DNA from: Verrucomicrobiota bacterium | Lineage (GTDB): Bacteria > Verrucomicrobiota > Verrucomicrobiia > Limisphaerales > Pedosphaeraceae | Direction: 5' to 3' | DNA length: 64,000 nt | Assembly: GCA_021325145.1 (NCBI GenBank) | Contig: JAJPHR010000064.1 | Location: 62,001 to 126,000, forward strand | In this document: in pieces, positions 1 to 8,789 of the stretch | How positions within the stretch are numbered: position 1 is the first letter of the stretch | Layout: every line of letters begins with the position of its first letter | Program-made: the position numbers and the translations under genes | The notes under the pieces: model-generated | Seen by the model: the letters and a program-made list of their open reading frames with translations, nothing else | Databases searched by the model: none | Told to the model about the DNA's origin: nothing

Positions 1-245
1 GGCGGCGTTTGGAGGCGAGGGTTTTTGGGAGCAACCGGCGAGGAGTGTGAGCGCGAGGCAGAGTGTGAGAGCGCAGGCTCTGTACAGATCGCGTCCGAAT
101 ACTGGCCCGATGGCAGGGCGGGCGCTCCCCTGCCTGCCGCTCGTACGCACACGCAACTCGGCGCGCACGGAATGTCGCGCCCTGCCCGGAAGAGCAGCGT
201 CGGGACGTGCCCGTTCGTAAATTTGAAGTGATGGCTGGCCGGCGT
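1..245. other. Left-edge non-coding stretch
   Basis: No convincing gene is visible in these 245 bases. A G+C-rich stretch from about 90 to 200 contains GGCAGGGCGGGCGCTCCCC, which resembles (partly inverted) a G+C-rich stretch before the flavoprotein gene at about 25710-25780. Both may be copies of one interspersed element. The short open frames here look fortuitous. Confidence 0.4.
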
Positions 246-1559
246 TCATTCGATTATCCCGCCCCATTGTTGCTCATCCACGAACCAGAAGAGCGTATCC
301 AGTTCGGCCAGATCGCGGCGCAATTTAAATCGTTGAAAGCGGAGAGAGCGGTTGCTCTCCATCGCCTGGATCAAGGAATTCAAGTCGAGGTCCTGGGGGA
401 CATTGTTCAGCGCGGAAATCAGCCGGTCGAGTTGTTCGATTTGAGTGCGCAACGAACCGCCGAGGCGTTGGGCGGCGAGCAATCGCTGAATCAACTCATC
501 GGAATCCATGCGCAACTGGGCGAACTCCAGTTCCTGCTCGCGGCGTGTCTGGCGCAATTGGAGGCTCACATAACCGCGCGTATCCAGCGTCCAGAAAAAG
601 TCGGCGGTCGCCACCACATCGGACGAGGACCAGAAATGGGTTTCGCCATTGACGCTTTGAAAGGCTGAAGGACCACTGACAAAAATCGTTAGCTCGGGCC
701 AGTATTGGAGTTTGATCCCATGAATCTGGGCCCAGGCGCGGACCAGTTCCAGGGCTACCAACCGCATTTGGAGCCGCGCCACACGATTGGTATTATTGAG
801 TGGGAGCGGTTGCTCTTCGTAGGGAAAATCCGGCAGGTTGTTGGTGCGGAAAGTCCAATGGTACTGGGTGTCCGCCAGCAGTTCGGAGGCGTGAGTTTGC
901 AAGCTTTCGGCGGAGGTTTTCAGGGAAAGTTCTTCGCTCTCAATTTCCTTGAGCAGGATGTCACCGGCCAGTGCGTCCGCCTTGTCGAGCGCCGCGGCCA
1001 GCATGCGTTCGGATTTCAATTCGGCGCGCATTTCATCCTGCTCGCGAGCTTCGAGAAACAGCTTGTAAAGTTCGATGGCCTGTTCGCGCTGGGCCAGTTC
1101 GGCGGCGGCTTTCGCGCGCAGGGCGGCGAGGCGCGCGGCGAACAAGCGCGAGTCAAAATTCACCACCCCGGGAATATTGAAGAAGCTGTCGATATTAAAG
1201 GTGACGTCGCTGAAAGCCGTGGCCGGGATGCTTTTGATGCTCCGGCTGACTCCGGAACGGAGATTGACTGTGGGGATGAGGTCCTTGAAGACTTGCCGGG
1301 CGAGTTCCTGGGCGTTGGTGATGTCCACGCGCGCGGCGCGCAGCTTGAGATTGTTGGTTTGCAGAAGCGCCAGGGCCTCCGGCCAGCTTACGATCCGGTC
1401 CGGCAGGGCAATTTGACGCGCCAATTCCGTCTGCCAGCGTGACTGAACGGCAGGCAGCTTTTTGTCGACCTCCCGGCGGGCCGACAGGCAGCCGGCCAGT
1501 AAAAACGCCAGCAGAACCGGCGCGCACCGGCGAAACTCGAACAGGATTTTTGTGAACAC
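246..1559 (-). CDS. TolC-like outer-membrane efflux lipoprotein
   Basis: Probable outer-membrane channel component of a tripartite efflux or type I secretion system (437 aa). It opens with a lipoprotein signal peptide whose lipobox LAGC puts the modified cysteine at residue 24. The rest is long alternating helix, rich in Ala, Leu, Glu and Arg, as in the two OEP repeats of TolC/NodT proteins (known family architecture). The start codon is GTG. No membrane-fusion protein or RND pump lies within the window, but partners could lie to the left of position 1, downstream on this strand. The specific substrate cannot be told from the sequence. Confidence 0.72.
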   Translation of the reverse strand: MFTKILFEFRRCAPVLLAFLLAGCLSARREVDKKLPAVQSRWQTELARQIALPDRIVSWPEALALLQTNNLKLRAARVDITNAQELARQVFKDLIPTVNLRSGVSRSIKSIPATAFSDVTFNIDSFFNIPGVVNFDSRLFAARLAALRAKAAAELAQREQAIELYKLFLEAREQDEMRAELKSERMLAAALDKADALAGDILLKEIESEELSLKTSAESLQTHASELLADTQYHWTFRTNNLPDFPYEEQPLPLNNTNRVARLQMRLVALELVRAWAQIHGIKLQYWPELTIFVSGPSAFQSVNGETHFWSSSDVVATADFFWTLDTRGYVSLQLRQTRREQELEFAQLRMDSDELIQRLLAAQRLGGSLRTQIEQLDRLISALNNVPQDLDLNSLIQAMESNRSLRFQRFKLRRDLAELDTLFWFVDEQQWGGIIE

Positions 1560-1635
1560 ATTTCGGGTGGCTACTCGCGCTGGTTCGGTGTTTGCAATCG
1601 GGCGGCGCGTCCGTGTCGCGCGCCCGGATGAGATT

Positions 1636-2079
1636 TTAATTTAAGGTAAAGGTTCCATCCTGAGTGCCGCCCTTGTTCGGGCTGCTACTGTGTATCGTTC
1701 CGGAGTTGGCGGTTTGGAATGTTAAGGTGTTATCCACAACTGTCCCGTTGATGTCCTCGGTTTCCACGAGGCTGGCGGTGCTGTTGCCGGTCTTCGTATA
1801 AGTATAGCTGCCGGTGTTGCTTTGCACACCGCCGCTGCCCTGCAGTTGGTAACTGCCCGAGGTCCCGTCGCCAGCCGGCGTGAACACATAAGTGCCGCCG
1901 GAGGAAAATGGAGCGGAACCGCCGCTGACGGACACATTCAAGGTCCGGTTGTTAAGGTTGTCCGCCGCCGGGCCGTTGTTGTTGCCATTGTTGCTGCTGC
2001 CGCCACCCCCCGGACAACCGGTGAGCAGAGGAAGAGAAATCAGGCAGGCGGCCAGCGCGATTGATCTTTTGTGCTTCAT
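1636..2079 (-). CDS. Small Gly/Asn-rich lipoprotein, unknown function
   Basis: A 147-residue exported protein. Residues 1-22 form a lipoprotein signal peptide ending in LLTGC, followed by a Gly/Ser/Asn-rich linker (CPGGGGSSNNGNNNG). The remainder is rich in Ser, Thr, Gly and Asn with alternating hydrophobic residues (for example GTYVFTP, GSYTYTKTG), suggesting a small beta-sheet domain. I recognise no family. It lies 76 bases upstream of the TolC-like gene on the same strand and could be co-transcribed. Polar low-complexity composition of this kind is common in surface lipoproteins of Verrucomicrobiota (general knowledge). Confidence 0.65.
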   Translation of the reverse strand: MKHKRSIALAACLISLPLLTGCPGGGGSSNNGNNNGPAADNLNNRTLNVSVSGGSAPFSSGGTYVFTPAGDGTSGSYQLQGSGGVQSNTGSYTYTKTGNSTASLVETEDINGTVVDNTLTFQTANSGTIHSSSPNKGGTQDGTFTLN

Positions 2080-2358
2080 GAATTTCTATTAACGCTGCGG
2101 TTTGTTTCTGCCGCATGCAGTATGCTCACGGTTTGCGTTGGCGAAATAGGGTCTTACACCCAACGAGAGCGGGTTAAGGACAGTCGGGGAGATAACCAAA
2201 TCCAGAAAACTCCAAAATCGAAGAGCCGAATCTCCCGTCCACCTGTGCCTGCATCCTGTCCCGGGCGACAAATTAAGCTGGCCAGCAACTCCGGATCGGG
2301 TTAATTCATGTGCAACACATGCGGCTGGGATTCAGGGTTTGCCAGTCGGTTTAATTTT

Positions 2359-3348
2359 ATGAAGCGAAGCACACTCATTGTGGCAGTGGCGGCTTGGGCT
2401 GCGGGCGCGCGCGTCGAGGCTGAGACCAAGGTTGATTTCGTCAAGGACATCCAACCGATTCTCCAGGAATCGTGCCTCAAGTGCCATGGGCCGGAAAAAC
2501 AGAAAGGCGGCCTGCGGCTGGACTCGAGGGCGGCGGCGCTCAAGGGCGGCAAGGACGGCGAAGTCCTCGTTCCCGGGCAGGCCGACAAAAGCGATTTGTA
2601 TCGGCGCGTCAGCCTGGCCCCGGGCAGCGACGACATCATGCCGAACAAGGGCGACCCGTTGACCAAGGCGCAAACTGATTTGATTCGGGACTGGATCAAC
2701 CAGGGCGCCGTCTGGCCGGATACGGCCATTGCCAAAGCGACGGAGGTTGCGGTAGCGCCGCCCGACACAGGACTCGGCGGGCTCACCGAGATCAAGCCGA
2801 CTCCGGCGGAAACCGCCGCGATTGCGAAACTTGAAGCCTCGGGCATTGCCATCCGGCCCGTGGCAATGAATGTGAACTGGCGCGAGGCAAATTTTCACAC
2901 GCTGGGGACGAATGTCACGGACGCGAACCTTGCGCCGTTGAAGGATGTGGCCACGCTGGTTGATCTGAATTTGGCGGGAACGCGCGTGACCGACGCGGGA
3001 TTGCAGAATCTCAATACCTTGACCAACCTCGTCACCCTGCACCTGGAGCACACGAAAATTTCAGATGCGGGCCTGGTGAACTTGAAAAACCTCGCGCATC
3101 TTGCCTATCTCAATCTGTACGACACCGCCATCACCGATCAGGGTTTGGAACGCTTGAAGGAATTGGGCAGTCTCAAACATTTGTATCTCTGGGAAACCAA
3201 AGTTACCGAGCAGGGCGTGGCGGACTTGCAGAAAGCGATGCCCCAGGTTCAGATCTCACGCGGTTGGGAAAACGAACCGGCGGCAAAGAAGGCAAAGGAA
3301 GAGGCGAAAACGGAAGCGGTTAAGGAAGACAAGAAGGAAGGGAAATAG
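2359..3348 (+). CDS. Planctomycete-type cytochrome c domain fused to leucine-rich repeats
   Basis: Exported c-type haem protein (329 aa). After a signal peptide (about residues 1-22) comes a PSCyt1-type domain with the haem motif CLKCH at residues 39-43, then the typical HGPEKQKGGLRLDS stretch. From about residue 165 to 300 there are leucine-rich repeats of the bacterial cysteine-free type (repeated LxxLxLxxTxIxDxGL). The tail is Lys/Glu-rich. The ATG at 2359 is chosen because the signal peptide begins there; an upstream ATG at 2308 would add 17 unlikely residues. In Planctomycetes and Verrucomicrobia this cytochrome domain usually accompanies DUF1549/DUF1553 proteins, which are absent here. 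The redox partner is unknown. Confidence 0.82.
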   Translation: MKRSTLIVAVAAWAAGARVEAETKVDFVKDIQPILQESCLKCHGPEKQKGGLRLDSRAAALKGGKDGEVLVPGQADKSDLYRRVSLAPGSDDIMPNKGDPLTKAQTDLIRDWINQGAVWPDTAIAKATEVAVAPPDTGLGGLTEIKPTPAETAAIAKLEASGIAIRPVAMNVNWREANFHTLGTNVTDANLAPLKDVATLVDLNLAGTRVTDAGLQNLNTLTNLVTLHLEHTKISDAGLVNLKNLAHLAYLNLYDTAITDQGLERLKELGSLKHLYLWETKVTEQGVADLQKAMPQVQISRGWENEPAAKKAKEEAKTEAVKEDKKEGK

Positions 3349-3350
3349 AA

Positions 3351-3408
3351 ACACCAGCATCCAGGATCCCGGCGCCAGAGAAATTCCAGTTTCCAAATTT
3401 CAAACCGA
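3351..3408. repeat. Interspersed CCAGAGAAATTCCA-type repeat
   Basis: Short motif run (CCAGCATCCAGG, CGCCAGAGAAATTCCAG, TTTCCAAATTTC) built of repeated CCA-purine steps. Related tracts occur at 30320-30429 and at the 3' end of the glycosyltransferase gene near 16576-16625, so this appears to be one copy of a dispersed family. Confidence 0.5.
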
Positions 3409-3472
3409 GCAGGTCGGCTGATCGCGGGCGGCGAGTTTCAGGCAGCCGAAAAAAGGTTGCACAGCACCCACG

Positions 3473-3512
3473 CAAAAAACCGGATCACGAGGATTCAGGT
3501 CTCGCGATCCGG
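3473..3512 (-). terminator. Rho-independent terminator
   Basis: On the minus strand, CCGGATCGCGAG (3512-3501) pairs with CTCGTGATCCGG (3491-3480) around a 9-nt loop, with one mismatch. It is followed by a T-tract (3479-3473 read in reverse). It lies 24 bases beyond the stop codon of the WxxGxW lipoprotein gene, which it should terminate. Confidence 0.75.
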
Positions 3513-3535
3513 TCAGACTTGCGAATTCTTGACGA

Positions 3536-3919
3536 TTATCTCCACCCGCCGCGGACCCACACATGCCTTCCGCCGTGAACGACATAACGAGGCCCCACCC
3601 AATGCGCTCCCCGGTAAGGAGGATGTCCCCAATACCCTCGATGCCAGGCCCAACGGCCACCTTCCCAGAACCAGCCGCCTCCAATCCAAACAAAATCCGG
3701 TCCGGGTGCCACCCCGACCACTACATCTGTCTCCGGCGGTGGTGGCGGCGGACCGGCGACCTCGACTTCCGCCCCGACTACGGGCGGTGGCGGCGCCGGC
3801 TGGACCACGACCGGACGGTCGCGATAGCGCACTTCGTGAACGACGCAACCTGTGAATAGCAATGAACTGGTTGCGATAAGAAAAACTGGTTTATATAATG
3901 CGGTCATATTCAATTTCAT
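3536..3919 (-). CDS. Lipoprotein with C-terminal YxWxxGxW-type repeats
   Basis: A 127-residue exported lipoprotein. The signal peptide ends in LFTGC, with the lipidated cysteine at residue 25. It is followed by a Pro/Val-rich linker (PAPPPPVVG, PPPPPPE) and a C-terminal segment rich in Trp, Gly, His and Tyr (FVWIGGGWFWEGG, WAWHRGYWG, HVWVRGGW). This resembles the YXWGXW-repeat lipoproteins, whose function is not established. It may start at the second methionine (MTALYK, residue 5). It has its own terminator downstream, so it is probably monocistronic. Confidence 0.7.
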   Translation of the reverse strand: MKLNMTALYKPVFLIATSSLLFTGCVVHEVRYRDRPVVVQPAPPPPVVGAEVEVAGPPPPPPETDVVVGVAPGPDFVWIGGGWFWEGGRWAWHRGYWGHPPYRGAHWVGPRYVVHGGRHVWVRGGWR

Positions 3920-3953
3920 ACTGTACGTGAGACGGACTGGCGAGAGGGTTAAT

Positions 3954-4766
3954 TCACTTTCTATGTAAGTCCTTGGCCCAGAGACTGTTCAATACCGGGT
4001 GGCCGGCCGCAAGCTGGCGATGCGTGATGGCATTCGTAATAAACTCCTTGGCGCGCGCGACGGCATCGAGGAGGTTGTGGCCTCGAGCGAGCCATCCAGT
4101 TATCGCTGCGGAGTAGGTGCAACCGGTGCCGTGGGTGCGGATTTTTTTGACGAACGGAGCCGTTAGCAGCAGTTCATTTTTGCCGTCGTAAAAAATATCG
4201 ACGGCCTCGGACAAGCCTTTCAAATGTCCGCCCTTGACCAGGACGGCGCAACCGAAGCGCCGCTTGATTTCGCGCGCCGCAAAACGCAGATCCCCCACCG
4301 AGTTCAACTTTTTCCCGATGAGCAGGGCGGCCTCATCGAGGTTTGGAGTGACAAGGGTCGTCAACGGGAGCAGCCGGGACTGAATGATTTTGAGCGCGCG
4401 TGATTGGACCAGGCGGGCGCCGCTGGTGGAAATCATCACTGGATCAACCACCAGTGGCGGGCGGCGACGTTGCTGGAAAAATTCCGCCACTATCTGCGCG
4501 TTTTGCGCCGAGTACAACGTCCCCGTCTTGACCGCCGCCGGAGGCAGTTCGGCAAACACAGCTTCGAGTTGCCGGCGCAGCAACTCGGGACGGCAAGCCT
4601 GAAGACCCAGGACCCGCCTGGGATTCTGGGCGGTGATGCAGGTGATGGCGCTGGCGCCATGGACACCCAACGCCGCGAACGTCTTCAGGTCCGCCTGAAT
4701 GCCGGCTCCGCCCCCGCTATCCGAGCCGGCGACGGTCAGGGCGATGGGAATTTCTGGAGGTCGCAT
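3954..4766 (-). CDS. thiD: Hydroxymethylpyrimidine/phosphomethylpyrimidine kinase
   Basis: Cytoplasmic ribokinase-family enzyme of thiamine synthesis. It phosphorylates HMP and then HMP-phosphate to HMP-diphosphate with ATP. At 270 aa it has the usual length. Visible signatures are the N-terminal substrate loop GSDSGGGAGIQADLKT (residues 14-29), the middle motif DPVMISTSGARL, and the C-terminal anion-hole motif GTGCTYSAAI. No thiE, thiC or thiM neighbour is present, so the gene stands alone. I looked upstream (4767-4870) for the conserved core of a TPP riboswitch (CUGAGA) and did not find it. Confidence 0.93.
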   Translation of the reverse strand: MRPPEIPIALTVAGSDSGGGAGIQADLKTFAALGVHGASAITCITAQNPRRVLGLQACRPELLRRQLEAVFAELPPAAVKTGTLYSAQNAQIVAEFFQQRRRPPLVVDPVMISTSGARLVQSRALKIIQSRLLPLTTLVTPNLDEAALLIGKKLNSVGDLRFAAREIKRRFGCAVLVKGGHLKGLSEAVDIFYDGKNELLLTAPFVKKIRTHGTGCTYSAAITGWLARGHNLLDAVARAKEFITNAITHRQLAAGHPVLNSLWAKDLHRK

Positions 4767-4932
4767 GATAAAAAGCCGGGCAAGACACTTTTCCCTTGGG
4801 CGTGAGTGAGAATAATCGGTCCGGCCCGGAAAGCAGGCTGCCTTGATGGGCCACCACTGTCAATAAAGACCAGCGCGACGGTCGAGGTGCGGGCGCATCT
4901 CGATGCACACAACCGGCTGGAGTGGACCGGAT

Positions 4933-5169
4933 TTATTTTACGCACAAACCCTTTAGTAGAACGAAAGCATTCTGTCCGCCGATCATGATCGCCACAGTAA
5001 ATGTAAAGATTAAAAGAGCAACCAGCCCCCAAAGCGATACTCGGAATGTTTTTTGCCGCCTCACCTCGTCCCGTTCGTATTCGAGTGCCCAACCCACCGC
5101 CAACCCTCTCCGATTGTTCCGACGCGCGGTTTTGCGGTGTTCAAAATTGGTGGGCGGTGGAGAATTCAT
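4933..5169 (-). CDS. Hypothetical small protein with one C-terminal membrane segment
   Basis: Open frame whose last 78 residues (from the ATG at 5169) consist of a basic, charged N-terminal half (HRKTARRNNRRG, YERDEVRRQK) followed by one hydrophobic segment (WGLVALLIFTFTVAIMIGG) and a short tail. This pattern suggests a C-terminally anchored inner-membrane protein. The frame stays open upstream to 5352 with other possible starts (5247, 5223), so the N-terminus is uncertain. It is transcribed divergently from the sigma-54 regulator gene. I do not recognise a family, and it may not be a real gene. Confidence 0.42.
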   Translation of the reverse strand: MNSPPPTNFEHRKTARRNNRRGLAVGWALEYERDEVRRQKTFRVSLWGLVALLIFTFTVAIMIGGQNAFVLLKGLCVK

Positions 5170-5465
5170 GGCGCTCGACTTTGTGGATCCCGTTTTCTCG
5201 ATCGATTTCTTCAGGGCAACCATCTCCCGGCATTTGGTTTGATTCATAAAAGCGTGTCTTGCTCTTAAGCACAGCCAGTGCCAGCACTGCTGGCCGTTCG
5301 GGCTGGGGGATCTAGGTGCGAAAGCGCGGCCTTTTTCCATAAATGTTGTCATGCAATGCGCTCTTGATGCGGATTTGGCTGTTCGGTATGCTCGATTTGT
5401 TCGCCAGTGAACAGGGTTTCTCGGGCTTGATGGGGACTACGGCTCCCTTCACTGGCCGAAAATTT

Positions 5466-6863
5466 ATGTATTCACCAAGCACCGGAGACTTGCCAGCGAT
5501 TTTGGTGGTTGATGATGAAAAGAACATGCGCCTTTCTTTGCGCAGCGTTTTAACCGATGCAGGATACTCGGTTAAAGCAGTAGAATCTGCGGAGGAGGCG
5601 TTATCGATCCTGGGCACCGAGGAATATTTAATGGTGCTTTCGGACGCCCGGATGGGGGGCATGAGTGGCTACGAGTTGTTAAATAACTGCCAAAAGCAGT
5701 GGCCAGAATTGCCTTTTGTCCTCATCACTTCGTACGGCACGCCGAAACTGGCCGCTGAGGCTATCAAAGCCGGAGCAATGGATTATCTCACCAAGCCATT
5801 TGCCATTGAGGAGTTGTTGCAGATGGCCGGTCGGTGCGGAGAACGGTACCGCCTGCTTAAGGAGAACGCGATGCTTCGGGCATCTGTTCAAGCCAGCAGC
5901 GATCTAAACAGCATCGTCGGAAATTCAGCGAAGATTTCTGAGTTGCGGTGGGTAATCCAAGCCGCGGCCAAGTCGAATGCAACTGTGTTAATCGCTGGCG
6001 AAAGTGGCACTGGCAAAGAATTGATCGCCGGAGCAATCCATGCGCTCAGTCTCAGGAAAGACGGCCCTTACGTGAAATTGAATTGCGCGGCCATACCCGA
6101 AGCTCTGCTGGAAAGCGAACTATTTGGATATGAAAAAGGAGCATTCACAGGCGCCCTAAAGCAAAAATCTGGGCGCGTCGAAGAGGCTCATCGAGGCACG
6201 CTGTTTCTGGATGAGATTGGTGACATGAACGCGCAGGCCCAGGCCAAGTTGTTGCGCTTCCTGGAGGATGGGTCGTTTTCCCGGCTCGGTGGAAACCGTG
6301 AATCACGGGTGGATGTCCGGGTGGTGGCGGCGACTAACAGAGACCTGAGCGAATTGATGCGTAACCGGCAGTTCCGAGAGGATCTCTATCATCGGTTAAA
6401 CGTGATCAGACTCTGTCCGCCTCCTCTTAGAGAGCGGCCGGAGGATGTGCCTCTTCTCGTCGCATACTTTCTTCAAAAGTTATCGCTCGAAATGGGACGC
6501 AACATTCCCAATCTGGATTCCAGCGCAGAGAGAGCGCTCTCAAAGTATGGCTTCCCTGGGAACGTGCGGGAGCTTAAGAATATTGTAGAAAGAGCCTTGA
6601 TTTTTTGCGGGGAAGTCATCCGGGCGGAGCATCTCCATCTGGAGGAATTCAAAGCTCCGCCAGACCTCGCTCATTCCACAGTTCAGATATTGCTTCCAGA
6701 TCAATCGCCCGTAAATTTGGAGAAAAGCATCCAAATCGTTGCCCAGGAAGCGCTTCGCCGCACCAATGGAAACTTGTCCGCAGCGGCGAGACTTATGGGA
6801 ATCCATCGTTCAAAACTTAATCGCATTCTGGTTCGAGGCTTGGATGAGCAGAGTTCCTCCTGA
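5466..6863 (+). CDS. NtrC-family sigma-54-dependent response regulator
   Basis: Transcriptional activator (465 aa from this start). Receiver domain: acidic pair D16-D17, phosphoacceptor D60 (LSDARM), conserved K110. AAA+ sigma-54 interaction domain: Walker A GESGTGKE (178-185), sigma-54 contact loop GAFTGA (225-230), Walker B LFLDE (246-250). The C-terminal Fis-type helix-turn-helix ends in SAAARLMGIHRSKLNRIL. The start is placed at the methionine just before the receiver; in-frame ATGs at 5343, 5388 and 5430 would add residues not expected for the family. No histidine kinase is adjacent, so its signal is unknown. It is expected to act with RpoN on distant promoters. Confidence 0.9.
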   Translation: MYSPSTGDLPAILVVDDEKNMRLSLRSVLTDAGYSVKAVESAEEALSILGTEEYLMVLSDARMGGMSGYELLNNCQKQWPELPFVLITSYGTPKLAAEAIKAGAMDYLTKPFAIEELLQMAGRCGERYRLLKENAMLRASVQASSDLNSIVGNSAKISELRWVIQAAAKSNATVLIAGESGTGKELIAGAIHALSLRKDGPYVKLNCAAIPEALLESELFGYEKGAFTGALKQKSGRVEEAHRGTLFLDEIGDMNAQAQAKLLRFLEDGSFSRLGGNRESRVDVRVVAATNRDLSELMRNRQFREDLYHRLNVIRLCPPPLRERPEDVPLLVAYFLQKLSLEMGRNIPNLDSSAERALSKYGFPGNVRELKNIVERALIFCGEVIRAEHLHLEEFKAPPDLAHSTVQILLPDQSPVNLEKSIQIVAQEALRRTNGNLSAAARLMGIHRSKLNRILVRGLDEQSSS

Positions 6864-6944
6864 AAGCATCAAGCAGTAGGATTTATGTATGCCCAACCAA
6901 TTTTTCGACTTTGAACTTCGGGCCGCGAAGTCCATATTGGTTTG

Positions 6945-8696
6945 ATGGACAAAGATCAGGTGGCTGAAATCCTGACGGAGATTGGCATCTTGCTCGAACT
7001 CAAGGGTGAGAATCCGTTCAAAACCCGCGCTTATGCCAATGCCGCCCGCACCTTGGAAACCCTGGGCGAACCGCTCGAACGAATCATCGCCGAGGAGCGT
7101 CTCGGATCATTCAAGGGCATCGGCGAGGCCTTGCAGAAAAAAATCACCGAACTGGCCACCACCGGGAAACTCGCGTATTACGACGAATTGAAGGCGTCCT
7201 TTCCGCCCGGGCTGTTCGAGATGCTCCAGATCCCCGGCGTCGGCCCCAAGAAAGTCAAGGTGCTCTACGAGAAGCTGGGAATCAAAAACGTCGCCGAATT
7301 GGAAGCGGCGTGCAAAGCCGGCAAGGTGGCGGCCCTGGATGGATTCGGCGAAAAGACGCAGGCAAAGATTTGCGAAGGGATCAATTTCCGGCGGAACTAT
7401 GCGTCGCGCCACCTGCTGGTAAGCGCCCTGAGCGCGTCGGAACCGATCCTCGAAGTGTTGCGCGAGCATCCGGACGTCATTCGTTGCAGCAGCGCCGGCA
7501 GTTTGCGGCGGTACAAGGAGGTTGTCGGGGACGTGGATTTCCTGGTTTCCTCAAAAAAGCCGGCGCAGGTGATCGAGTTTTTTGTCACTCAGCCCGGCGT
7601 GGCCAGCGTCAGCGCCAAAGGTGAAACGAAAGCCACAGTCATTTTGACCGGCGGTATTCAAGCCGATCTGCGCGTGGTGAGTGATGCGGAGTTTCCCTTT
7701 GCCCTCGCGTATTTCACGGGCAGCAAGGAGCATAATATCGTGATGCGGCAGCGCGCGATCCAGCGCGGCTTGCGCCTGAACGAATACGGCCTGTTCAAGT
7801 CGAAGGAAGAGACGCGTGACCCGAAGCTTTTGGTCACCTGCCAGACCGAAGAGGAGATTTTCGAAAAGCTCGGCCTGGCTTATGTGCCGCCGGAATTGCG
7901 CGAGGACCACGGCGAATTTGACGCGGCGGAAAAGGGTAACATTCCGCGCTTGCTGGAGTGGACGGAACTGCGCGGTTCGCTCCACAATCACTCCAACTGG
8001 AGCGACGGGCACGATACGCTGGAACAAGTCGCCGAACACATGCAGGGGCTCGGGTGCGATTATTGGGCCATTACCGACCATTCAAAATCCTCGTTCCAGG
8101 CGCACGGACTCGACCCCGCCCGTCTGCGCGAGCAACTCAAGCAGGTCAAAAAAGTCAATCAACGTCTCGCCGATGAAGGGGCCGACTTCCGGCTGCTCAC
8201 GGGTTCGGAGGTCGATATTCTCAAGGACAAGGTTGATTTTGAGGATGATCTGCTGGCGGAACTGGATGTGGTGGTGGCCAGTCTGCACGCGGGATTTTCG
8301 CAGAACGAATCCGACAACACCAAACGCCTGATTCGCGCCGCGCAGAATCCGCACGTCCACATGCTCGGCCATTTGACCGGCCGCCTCCTGCTCGAACGCG
8401 AGGGCTACAAGGTGAATCAGCAGGCGGTCATTGATGCCTGCGCGGAGACCGGAACGTGGATTGAACTGAACGCAAACCCGTATCGATTCGACATGGATTG
8501 GCGGCTGTGGCCGTATGCGAAATCCAAAGGCGTGAAATGCGTCATTAATTGCGACGCGCACCGTGTCGAGCACGCCGGCTTTCTGCGCCTGGGCGCCGGC
8601 ATCGCCCGCAAAGGGTGGCTAGAGAAGAAGGATGTCATTAATACCCTGCCGCTCGACAAGTTGCTGAAGGAATTAAAGCGGAAACGGGAGCGCTAA
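6945..8696 (+). CDS. polX: DNA polymerase/3'-5' exonuclease PolX
   Basis: Family X DNA polymerase of base-excision repair (583 aa, usual length). N-terminal helix-hairpin-helix regions (GIGEALQKKI near 59-68, IPGVGPKKVK near 96-105) precede the nucleotidyltransferase palm with GSLRRYKEVVGDVD at 185-198, giving metal-binding D196 and D198. A third acidic residue lies in IQADLRV. The C-terminal PHP domain begins near 345 with LHNHSNWSDG and includes HMLGHLTGR and NCDAHRVEH, the metal ligands for the exonuclease activity. An in-frame TTG precedes the chosen ATG. The two-domain form is typical of bacterial PolX. Confidence 0.93.
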   Translation: MDKDQVAEILTEIGILLELKGENPFKTRAYANAARTLETLGEPLERIIAEERLGSFKGIGEALQKKITELATTGKLAYYDELKASFPPGLFEMLQIPGVGPKKVKVLYEKLGIKNVAELEAACKAGKVAALDGFGEKTQAKICEGINFRRNYASRHLLVSALSASEPILEVLREHPDVIRCSSAGSLRRYKEVVGDVDFLVSSKKPAQVIEFFVTQPGVASVSAKGETKATVILTGGIQADLRVVSDAEFPFALAYFTGSKEHNIVMRQRAIQRGLRLNEYGLFKSKEETRDPKLLVTCQTEEEIFEKLGLAYVPPELREDHGEFDAAEKGNIPRLLEWTELRGSLHNHSNWSDGHDTLEQVAEHMQGLGCDYWAITDHSKSSFQAHGLDPARLREQLKQVKKVNQRLADEGADFRLLTGSEVDILKDKVDFEDDLLAELDVVVASLHAGFSQNESDNTKRLIRAAQNPHVHMLGHLTGRLLLEREGYKVNQQAVIDACAETGTWIELNANPYRFDMDWRLWPYAKSKGVKCVINCDAHRVEHAGFLRLGAGIARKGWLEKKDVINTLPLDKLLKELKRKRER

Positions 8697-8789
8697 CGGG
8701 GTTTCAAGGCTGGCCGGAGTGCGCTCAGAGCGTGCGCACTCCGGAATCAGCCATACCGTTGCTTGTTGTGGATGTGAGCCCGCTGACGG

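Noticed and set aside
4767..4870. TPP riboswitch before thiD
   Set aside because: No CUGAGA core or paired helices of a THI element could be found in the leader.
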